From assembly GCA_017469275.1 (NCBI GenBank), contig JAFUGT010000055.1:1-32678 (forward strand): 32,678 nt of DNA, given 5' to 3'. Below the pieces are notes generated by a model. It did not search any database. It was not told the origin of the DNA and worked only from the letters and a program-made list of their open reading frames with translations. The DNA is from Lachnospiraceae bacterium. GTDB lineage: Bacteria; Bacillota; Clostridia; Lachnospirales; Lachnospiraceae. This document shows positions 8,260 to 15,070 of the stretch, one piece after another (position 1 is the stretch's first letter; every line of letters begins with the position of its first letter). The translations under genes and the position numbers were made by a program.

Positions 8260-9015
8260 ATGAGTTTTCAAAAAGAACTGTTTTACAAAGATTTTGTTCA
8301 AAGAGAAAATGAATTCCTGCGCGCTCCCTATAACCCGGAGATAGAATTCTATGCTACCATTAAGGCAGGCGATGTGGAAAAAGTGAAGGAGCTCTGTAAA
8401 GATGCACTTGTAGATAAGCCGGGACTTGGTAAACTGTCAGAAGATCCTTTGCAGAATCTGAAGTTTCATTTTGTGGTCACAACGGCTCTTGTTGCCCGTT
8501 ACTGTATTCAGGGTGGCATGGATCTGTCCGCAGCATACAGTCTCAGCGACTTCTATATCCAGAAGGCTGACCGTTGTAAGAAGACTTCAGAAATCTCCGC
8601 CCTGCATCCGGTTATGTGCATAGATTATGCCAAGAGAATGCGCAGTTTGAGAAAGAATGCCATCTGCTCTAAGCAGGTAGCGCAATGCATAGACTATATA
8701 TATGATCATTTACACGCGAGAATTACGGTTGAAGAATTGGCAGAACACGTGAAGCTCAACACCAGTTATCTTTCACGCCTTTTCAAGAAGGAAGTAGGCA
8801 CTTCCATAAGTGAATATATTAGAAGACAGAAGCTTGAAACTGCAAAAAATATGCTGGTCTATTCTGATTACAGACCAGCACAGATAGCTTCTACTCTCGC
8901 ATTTCCAAGTCAAAGTTATTTTACTGAAATTTTTCATAAATATACAGGTTTGACACCAAAGGAATACCGAAAACAGAATTTTCAAAATACTCTTTCAGAC
9001 GGTCTTGGAAGTTAG
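8260..9015 (+). CDS. AraC-family transcriptional regulator
   Basis: 251 aa. The N-terminal ~135 residues form an effector or oligomerisation region of no recognised fold. The C-terminal ~137-243 is a two-helix-turn-helix AraC DNA-binding domain: ITVEELAEHVKLNTSYLSRL for the first HTH, and SQSYFTEIFHKYTGLTPKEY, the AraC signature, at the end. The start at ATG 8260 is chosen over a TTG at 8239 because AAGGGCGG sits just before it. It is transcribed divergently from the GH5/GH16 genes from a consensus promoter (8192-8220), so it probably activates them in response to a glucan-derived sugar. That role is inferred from position only. Its stop overlaps that of the convergent aminopeptidase gene. 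Confidence 0.88.
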   Translation: MSFQKELFYKDFVQRENEFLRAPYNPEIEFYATIKAGDVEKVKELCKDALVDKPGLGKLSEDPLQNLKFHFVVTTALVARYCIQGGMDLSAAYSLSDFYIQKADRCKKTSEISALHPVMCIDYAKRMRSLRKNAICSKQVAQCIDYIYDHLHARITVEELAEHVKLNTSYLSRLFKKEVGTSISEYIRRQKLETAKNMLVYSDYRPAQIASTLAFPSQSYFTEIFHKYTGLTPKEYRKQNFQNTLSDGLGS

Positions 9016-10469
9016 TATATTCTATACTTTCCATCACCATGTCCATTAATTGAAACCGAATAGAATTTTTTTGAGGCATTCACAAGATATACTGTATCTT
9101 TAGCACCTGCCGTCTCATAGGCGGAGTGCATGGAAAGTTGCGGCAGTCCAATATCTATTGCATTCATCGACACTCTTGTGGTAGCAATATTGCCAAGGGT
9201 CGACCCACCCGCAATGTCCGAGCGGTTCACATAGGTCTGAACAGGCACCTCTGCCATCTCACATATCTTTTTAAATATCCCACCGGAAACAGCGTCGGTG
9301 GTATACTTCTGATTGGCATTATATTTGATGACAATGCCCTCATTGAGTTTGGGTCTGTTGGTGGGATCAGCCTTATCCGTATGGTTTGGATGAAGTGCAT
9401 GCGCATTATCCGCAGATACCAGAAAACTATTGGTGTATATCTGACGTATCTCCTCCTCATTTTTTCCAAAAACATAATTGATTCTTGTCAGCACATCCTC
9501 AAGAAAAGATGACGCAGCTCCCTGTTTTGTAGAGCTTCCAACCTCTTCATTATTGAATACGCAGCACACTGGAATTGATGGTATATCTATAACTGATCCG
9601 TCGCCATTCTCATTTTGTTCTATGTCCGGAGATGCTTTTTCTTTACTCTCAATGAAACCCTTCATGGTTGCAAATGCGCACTGCAAGTCATCAAGTCTTC
9701 CGCTTCCTATGAACTCACTGTCAGCACCGAACATTGTCCCCTTATTCCTATTATATAAGAAAAGGTCTGTATCCAATATATCCTCTTCGTATACCCCTGC
9801 GCTCTCTGCCACTATTTGAAGAAGGGTTTTTTTATCCGGGGTTGATTTTTCATTTTCTACATGAGCAAACAATGGCAACATATCTTTTTGCGCATTCCAC
9901 ACATATCCGTCATTAGTCTTTCTATCCATATGAATTGCAAGACCCGGTATCATACAGAGGTCTCTGTCAATGTTGACAAGCCTTGTCTCTACGCCATGCT
10001 TAGTTCTTACAACTATTCTACCGGCAACGGAAAGCGGTCTGTCTAACCAGGTGGACATGATCATTCCACCATACTTTTCAGTATTTAGCTTAATGTAACT
10101 GTTCTCAACCGTTATCTCTGCATTGGGTTTTATCTTAAATGCAGGGGAATCACTATGACTCGCCATAATCTGAAAGCCGGAATATTCAAGAGAGGCAGGG
10201 GATGTTTTCCTATCTATCGGAGTAGTGTGAGACGCAGAACCGTCCTCCGTCTCTCCCGGAATTCGAAATGCAATTATCGATGAATCGTCCCTCGTAACAT
10301 AATAGCCATCACCGGCTGACAACTCCCATTTATCACCCTCATATAATCTGTGATAACCTTTATTATCAAGCATTACAGACAGAGTCCTGACTGCATAATA
10401 AGCATTGGGACTACTGTCAATAAATAAAAGCAATTCCCTGTTGATTTCGTTCACTATATCCTTATCCAT
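9012..10469 (-). CDS. apeB: M18 family aminopeptidase
   Basis: 485 aa, cytosolic dinuclear-zinc exopeptidase that removes N-terminal acidic or neutral residues from peptides. M18 landmarks: ASHSDSPAFK with zinc ligand H105, GSGRLDDLQ with bridging D260, NNEEVGSS with catalytic E308 and E309, SADNAHALHPNH with D354, and QLSMHSAYET with zinc ligand H448. The catalytic domain is split by the usual dimerisation/lid domain (~120-250). An insert at ~72-98 (ETEDGSAS to SLEYSGF) is low in conservation and makes the protein longer than the ~430 aa usual for this branch. The start at ATG 10469 has AAAGGCAG upstream. It converges with the AraC gene with stop codons overlapping by four bases and no terminator between. 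It lies 132 bases beyond the histidine kinase gene and may be a separate transcript. Confidence 0.92.
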   Translation of the reverse strand: MDKDIVNEINRELLLFIDSSPNAYYAVRTLSVMLDNKGYHRLYEGDKWELSAGDGYYVTRDDSSIIAFRIPGETEDGSASHTTPIDRKTSPASLEYSGFQIMASHSDSPAFKIKPNAEITVENSYIKLNTEKYGGMIMSTWLDRPLSVAGRIVVRTKHGVETRLVNIDRDLCMIPGLAIHMDRKTNDGYVWNAQKDMLPLFAHVENEKSTPDKKTLLQIVAESAGVYEEDILDTDLFLYNRNKGTMFGADSEFIGSGRLDDLQCAFATMKGFIESKEKASPDIEQNENGDGSVIDIPSIPVCCVFNNEEVGSSTKQGAASSFLEDVLTRINYVFGKNEEEIRQIYTNSFLVSADNAHALHPNHTDKADPTNRPKLNEGIVIKYNANQKYTTDAVSGGIFKKICEMAEVPVQTYVNRSDIAGGSTLGNIATTRVSMNAIDIGLPQLSMHSAYETAGAKDTVYLVNASKKFYSVSINGHGDGKYRIY

Positions 10470-10489
10470 ATTATCTGTTCTGCCTTTCT

Positions 10490-10524
10490 ACATTAATCTC
10501 AGTCAAATCTTTGTCAGTTAATGT
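10490..10524 (-). promoter_or_regulatory. Inverted repeat upstream of the aminopeptidase
   Basis: ACATTAA (10490-10496) and TTAATGT (10518-10524) flank a 21-base spacer in the leader region of the M18 gene. TTGACA-like sequence overlaps the outer arm on the minus strand, but no -10 box follows at the right distance. It may be an operator or chance in AT-rich DNA. Confidence 0.2.
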
Positions 10525-10601
10525 CAATATTATATTATTATTCATAAATATTCAAGAAAAAACATTCCCCGACAAATACGCAACAAAAATTGATTCAATT
10601 A

Positions 10602-12014
10602 TTAACTGATCGGAATCATAAGTGTGACCGCAAAGCCTTCTGCATTACTCTCACAAACCAGTTCTCCGTTCATTTTGAGCATAAGTGATCTGGCTATATA
10701 AAGGCCGAGCCCGCTTCCTTCTTTATTCTCTGCCTCTGCATTTTTACCGCGATAAAACTTGTTGGTTATAAGTTCCACCTCATCCCGGGAAACGCCCGGT
10801 CCATAGTCTTTTATCGTTATCTCCAGATATTTATCCGTAACTTTATATTCCACATCTATCTTAGTTCCGGCATACTTATATGAATTAGTGATAATATTAC
10901 CTATCACCTGACTCATTCTCTTACTGTCAACTTTAATGAGCAGTTTGGGAATTGCCTCCTCAACAACCAATCCCTTGTAATCATTCTTCTTTATTATATC
11001 GCTTAAAATCATCGACTCTTCATCTTTGCAGCTCACTTTGAATTCACCAAGATCCTCCAATGTCGATGAAAAAAGGTCACTTACCAGACTGTCTATCTGA
11101 TCAGCCTTTTTGTAAATGTTATCAAGCTTATCTAAGATATCTAAGTCTTTCCGGCTTTCATAGTCTTCAAAGTCTTTTTCCTGCAGGTTATCCGGACCAT
11201 CAATATGTCCCTCCAAAAATGAACTGCTATCAGCCTTCTCCATATATATCTGTAACTTGGCCTCCAAAAGCTCAGTTGTAAGCTTTATACCCGTTATGGG
11301 GGTTTTGAGATCATGACTTAAGGACGCAATAAGCTCCTTCTCTTTGCGTTGAAGTTCTATCTCCCGCTTTCTGGACTCATTAAGCTCCTCCCGCATAATA
11401 TCAAAGCTCTCTGTAAATACACCAAACATATTATTTTCTTCCATCAGTAGCGGCTCATCCAGTTTTCCTTCTGCAATCTTTCCGGCAAAAGACTGCATCC
11501 TGTCAAAGGGCTTAATGATATTCTTATTAATATATAACCCATATATACCGGCGCCAATCAAAAATATAAATGTCATTACAATAAGTCCAACAACAAGCTT
11601 TAGCTTTATTTTAACAAAACCTTCCTCCGGAAGATCTGGTATTACCACAGAGCCAACGATGGTTTCATCCTTTATCACATACTTATAAAGCAATCTTCTC
11701 TTTCCGGCATCTTCCACTGTAAATCTTCCATTAACATCTGATTTTTCAATTTTCTTTTCCGCACCGGGAGTTTTATATAATGCATTTCCATTGTTATCCA
11801 ATACAACGAAGTCCACCCCATAGTCTTTTTCTCCAAAACTATCGGGTGAATCCATATTTTCTTCTGCATCCTTAACAATATCATTTAGTATGAGCACCTT
11901 TTCATTATCAGCGGAAATGATTCCGCTTATATCACCGGATACCACCACAAACAGGATGATACCCGCGATCATAAAAATGCCGAATATTAATACAAATTTT
12001 GCATAGTTCTTCAT
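10602..12014 (-). CDS. Two-component sensor histidine kinase
   Basis: 470 aa membrane kinase. TM1 (~5-26), an extracellular sensor of ~105 residues, TM2 (~138-162), HAMP linker (~165-215), DHp domain with phospho-acceptor H234 in ASLSHDLKTPITG, then HATPase_c with N-box NIITNSYKYAG (N377), G1 DYGPGVS and G2 GSGLGLYIAR. An acidic insert (~262-292) splits the two DHp helices, which is unusual. The gene begins one base after the response regulator stop, so the two are translationally coupled and are cognate partners. The long extracellular loop argues against the short-loop, intramembrane-sensing BceS type. The ligand is unknown; the adjacent ABC exporter and serine hydrolase suggest an envelope or peptide signal. 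Confidence 0.92.
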   Translation of the reverse strand: MKNYAKFVLIFGIFMIAGIILFVVVSGDISGIISADNEKVLILNDIVKDAEENMDSPDSFGEKDYGVDFVVLDNNGNALYKTPGAEKKIEKSDVNGRFTVEDAGKRRLLYKYVIKDETIVGSVVIPDLPEEGFVKIKLKLVVGLIVMTFIFLIGAGIYGLYINKNIIKPFDRMQSFAGKIAEGKLDEPLLMEENNMFGVFTESFDIMREELNESRKREIELQRKEKELIASLSHDLKTPITGIKLTTELLEAKLQIYMEKADSSSFLEGHIDGPDNLQEKDFEDYESRKDLDILDKLDNIYKKADQIDSLVSDLFSSTLEDLGEFKVSCKDEESMILSDIIKKNDYKGLVVEEAIPKLLIKVDSKRMSQVIGNIITNSYKYAGTKIDVEYKVTDKYLEITIKDYGPGVSRDEVELITNKFYRGKNAEAENKEGSGLGLYIARSLMLKMNGELVCESNAEGFAVTLMIPIS

Positions 12015-12015
12015 T

Positions 12016-12750
12016 CTATCCCTCTATCATATATCCAACACCCCAAACAGTCTTTATCAGTTCGGGATTTTGGGGATCACTTTCAATCTTTTCCCTCAAA
12101 TGACGAATATGTACCGCCAGAGTTCCCTCACCTATGAATTCATCATCCCACACATTTTTGAGGAGTTCATCCTTAGTAACAACGCGGTTTTTGTTTTCTA
12201 ATAGATAAAGTAACATCTTATATTCCATAGCCTTAAGGCCAACAAACTCATCACCTTTCTTTAGCTTATGAATATTAGTATCAAGCCGGATTGTATCAGT
12301 AAGACTATAGTTGTCTGTGGGCAATGCTTTTTGGTCGGAACCTACATCATTTTCCTTTGCAAGATTATCCGCAATCTCTTTCGCCTTTTCATATCTTGCA
12401 AGGATAGTCTTCACTTTCGCCAACAAAATGCTTAATGTATATGGTTTCTTGATATAATCATCTCCACCAATATTAAGAGCAATCAGAACATCATCATCAC
12501 TTGTTCTGGCACTTATGAAGAGAATAGGCATATCATAGTTTTCTCTCACCTGCTTACATAGATCAAAGCCTGACTTATCCCCCAGATTAATGTCCAGAAG
12601 AAGCAGCAACACACGATTGTTATCAAGAAAATCCACCGCCGCCTCATAATTTGTAACGTATGCTGTTTTATATCCAAACATGTTGAAGTATTCAGCCGTT
12701 GACTGGGCTATAACTTCATCATCATCTATCATTAGAACCTTATATTCCAT
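12016..12750 (-). CDS. OmpR-family response regulator
   Basis: 244 aa. Receiver domain with acidic pocket IDDDE (9-13), phospho-acceptor D53 in LLDINLGDKSGFD and the conserved lysine in DDYIKKPY. After a charged linker (~120-150) comes a winged-helix Trans_reg_C DNA-binding domain (~155-242, ending VWGVGYMIEG). The start at ATG 12750 is preferred because AGGGGGT lies seven bases upstream; longer starts at 12756 or 12777 have none. It is co-transcribed with the histidine kinase from the promoter at 12780-12808. Its probable targets include the ABC operon, whose promoter region has 11-base direct repeats (18506-18533), the spacing bound by OmpR-family dimers. Confidence 0.93.
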   Translation of the reverse strand: MEYKVLMIDDDEVIAQSTAEYFNMFGYKTAYVTNYEAAVDFLDNNRVLLLLLDINLGDKSGFDLCKQVRENYDMPILFISARTSDDDVLIALNIGGDDYIKKPYTLSILLAKVKTILARYEKAKEIADNLAKENDVGSDQKALPTDNYSLTDTIRLDTNIHKLKKGDEFVGLKAMEYKMLLYLLENKNRVVTKDELLKNVWDDEFIGEGTLAVHIRHLREKIESDPQNPELIKTVWGVGYMIEG

Positions 12751-12779
12751 ATTCATCACCCCCTGAGAAATATGCACTC

Positions 12780-12808
12780 ATTATATTATAATTTCAAATA
12801 GAGGACAA
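12780..12808 (-). promoter_or_regulatory. Promoter of the response regulator/kinase pair
   Basis: On the minus strand TTGTCC (12803-12808), a 17-base spacer and TATAAT (12780-12785). The -35 box sits inside the descending arm of the upstream terminator (12801-12828), so termination of the hydrolase transcript and initiation of this one are physically interlocked. Confidence 0.6.
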
Positions 12809-12828
12809 TCCCTTTGGGAACTGTCCTC
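12801..12828 (-). terminator. Terminator after the serine hydrolase gene
   Basis: GAGGACA (12801-12807) pairs with TGTCCTC (12822-12828), with an inner CCC/GGG, followed on the minus strand by TATTTGAAATT. It would end the ABC-hydrolase transcript before the two-component genes. The T-run is imperfect. Confidence 0.55.
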
Positions 12829-12840
12829 ATTATTATCTGC

Positions 12841-12930
12841 AGCTGATAGTTACTATTCACAATACTCCACATATGCAAGCATGTTAATGCACATATCCTA
12901 ACTTATATCTACTGTGAATAGTAACAGCTA
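12841..12930. repeat. Full copy of a dispersed hairpin repeat (~85 bases)
   Basis: Arms GTTACTATTCACA (12849-12861) and TGTGAATAGTAAC (12913-12925) are perfect inverted repeats of 13 bp. They extend outward by AGCTG/CAGCT if a 4-base bulge is allowed. The inner part can fold further (ATATG/CATAT). A half copy occurs at 8067-8098. The element is non-coding and of MITE or REP type in appearance, just after the serine hydrolase stop. Confidence 0.6.
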
Positions 12931-12938
12931 ATATATTA

Positions 12939-14990
12939 TCACTTTATTTTCACAGTATCTCCTGTCTCACCCGCAAACATGATGTATCCGTCCTTCGGAA
13001 GATGTATAACATCGCCATAGTCTATCATATGAGTACTGTACTTAACATTTCCGAACTTGTCATATACATGAACAGCACTATTATCAGGTCTTTCCACACT
13101 GATGTTTGTATTAGCCATAGATTCATCTATATTAAACCAGAACGCTTTTTCGGTCGTAAGGCTCACTTCCTTAATGTCAGCTGTGAAACTCTCATTATCT
13201 GTAACCGGCATGGCATCCATACCAGTTGATGCATGAACAATACCAGTATCATCGATATATAGATCATAGATATCTCTATTCTCGGAACCCGGAATAGTTG
13301 TAAAAGTCTCCAGATGTTTCTCATCAACCATTTTATTTATTGTAGAAAATAAACCAGATGTAACTAATACATAGCCGCTATCCCCCAGCACCTTGAACTC
13401 TGTAAAAGGAATCTGATAAACAGCTGAGGAATACTTTTCAGATATAACCTCACACTTCATACCATCTCTTTCCTGCCATGCACTGAGTACTTCCTCAGAC
13501 ACAGGATTTGGCTCCAGCTTTTCTCCTGAATATGTTCTATTAACCCCATTTACAAGGCCACTCTGTTTTATAACATTTTCCCGAGTAATATATACACGTC
13601 CGTCTATATCTTCAAAATTAATGCTGCAGTAGTCAGAATCAACTCTTGACTGCCCACCTTCAATATCTCCCGTCACTCTTACAAATCCATTATCTGAATA
13701 CATGTAGTAGGAGTCAGATGTACCATCCCCCAAAGTTTCTACAAGAGCATATCTCATATCCGGAAATGTAATCTCCACCGGCTGTCTATCCAGCGAATAG
13801 TACCCTTCATATTTTTTATATTCCTCAGGAACTTTTTCCTTTAACTCCACCTCTGGTGCAGTCGTCTCTTCTACTTCAACTCCCTGCTCCTCAAGGACTA
13901 TATTTGTAAGTGCCTCAGCCATGGCCATATTATATCCGCTACTACCACCTGATGAAGTAACACATACACTTATTTCTTCATCCGGAAGCACTAAAAGGCC
14001 GGCATGATAATCATTAGAATCACCACCTTTATAAAGTGCCTTGACTCCTGCTTCCTCATACATAGGAATATCTACCATATCCCAGCCAAGACCATTTTGA
14101 TCCATGTATTCCGGATTATATTTTAAACTGCCTGAAGCATTTGATGAATTACTCCAAGGTGTCGCCATATCATTCTTACTTTCTTCAGATAGAAGTCTGT
14201 TATCACCTTTAAAGAATGTACTTCCAAATTCACAGGTATCTACTGCAGTTGAATAAATACCGCCAGTACCTAAATCCATAGTATACTCAGTTTCATATCT
14301 GTTTTTTCCATCAGGATATATAGAGGCTAATGCACTATTTTCAAATACATTTTTTCCTGTGTAGATATTCTCAGCCCCAATCTTCCCTGCGATATTTTTC
14401 TCTACATAGTCGGTATAGCTCATACCGGAAACTCTCTCAACTAATAATTCAAGGAGTGTGAATCCATCATTACAATAGCTGGCATACTCCCCGGGATCCG
14501 CTTTAAGTCTCTGAGTTTTTAGGTTCTTAAGAACAATTTCAGTCATTACGGAAGAATTATCACCATATAGATCACCGTTTTTCAGAGTTGTTCCAAGTAT
14601 TCCTGACGTATGATTCATCAGCATCCTGACTGTAATATCCTTATATCTTTCATCCGCCATTGTGAAATCATCTATATAATCAGTAACCGGAGCATCCAGA
14701 TCCACCTTTCCCTGTTCAACAAGCTGCATCACAGCAGTCGTTACATATACTTTGCTGACAGAACCAACGCAGTATATCCTGTCCGGATCAGTCGCAGGTT
14801 CATTTTCGCTTTCGGCATCAACTGAATTATCCGTATCCACTGAGTTTACATCTTCTTTTTTTGTATCAATTTCCTTAGCGAAAACTGCTCCTCCATTATC
14901 CAACTGTCCATTACCTGTGGCCGACAGAGCAAGTATAGATAAAGCAAGCATGCCGGCCATAAATATAATACCATTCATCTTTTTATTCAT
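12939..14990 (-). CDS. Secreted serine hydrolase of the beta-lactamase/class C PBP family, N-terminally shortened
   Basis: 683 aa. Signal sequence (~1-38, hydrophobic IIFMAGMLALSILALSA), then an acidic linker (~40-70), then the catalytic core with SVSK (S77, K80) and YCN (Y172-N174), the SxxK and YxN motifs of serine beta-lactamases and D,D-peptidases. The core runs to ~390. A C-terminal part of ~290 residues contains beta-rich repeats of a kind attached to such hydrolases. The core lacks the usual 30-60 residues before SxxK that form the first beta strands, so it may be structurally altered. Start at ATG 14990 with AGAGGAA upstream; the frame extends to 15071 without a ribosome site. It follows the permease gene by 80 bases, with a possible own promoter at 15036-15065. 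Likely role: peptidoglycan or peptide hydrolysis linked to the ABC transporter. True beta-lactamase activity is not implied. Confidence 0.85.
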   Translation of the reverse strand: MNKKMNGIIFMAGMLALSILALSATGNGQLDNGGAVFAKEIDTKKEDVNSVDTDNSVDAESENEPATDPDRIYCVGSVSKVYVTTAVMQLVEQGKVDLDAPVTDYIDDFTMADERYKDITVRMLMNHTSGILGTTLKNGDLYGDNSSVMTEIVLKNLKTQRLKADPGEYASYCNDGFTLLELLVERVSGMSYTDYVEKNIAGKIGAENIYTGKNVFENSALASIYPDGKNRYETEYTMDLGTGGIYSTAVDTCEFGSTFFKGDNRLLSEESKNDMATPWSNSSNASGSLKYNPEYMDQNGLGWDMVDIPMYEEAGVKALYKGGDSNDYHAGLLVLPDEEISVCVTSSGGSSGYNMAMAEALTNIVLEEQGVEVEETTAPEVELKEKVPEEYKKYEGYYSLDRQPVEITFPDMRYALVETLGDGTSDSYYMYSDNGFVRVTGDIEGGQSRVDSDYCSINFEDIDGRVYITRENVIKQSGLVNGVNRTYSGEKLEPNPVSEEVLSAWQERDGMKCEVISEKYSSAVYQIPFTEFKVLGDSGYVLVTSGLFSTINKMVDEKHLETFTTIPGSENRDIYDLYIDDTGIVHASTGMDAMPVTDNESFTADIKEVSLTTEKAFWFNIDESMANTNISVERPDNSAVHVYDKFGNVKYSTHMIDYGDVIHLPKDGYIMFAGETGDTVKIK

Positions 14991-15035
14991 ATCATTTCCT
15001 CTTTTCACATTAATAATTTCATTCACGTCTGCATT

Positions 15036-15065
15036 TATATACCAGTCTCTGCATAATAATATCAA
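15036..15065 (-). promoter_or_regulatory. Possible internal promoter for the serine hydrolase
   Basis: TTGATA (15060-15065), an 18-base spacer and TATATA (15036-15041) on the minus strand, just after the permease stop. It would give the hydrolase independent expression from the ABC pair. Confidence 0.35.
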
Positions 15066-15070
15066 TAGCA

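Noticed and set aside
12939-14990. Antibiotic resistance beta-lactamase
   Set aside because: The SxxK/YxN family includes many D,D-peptidases and esterases; the N-terminal strands are missing and the protein has a long extra C-terminal region, so a resistance call is not supported.
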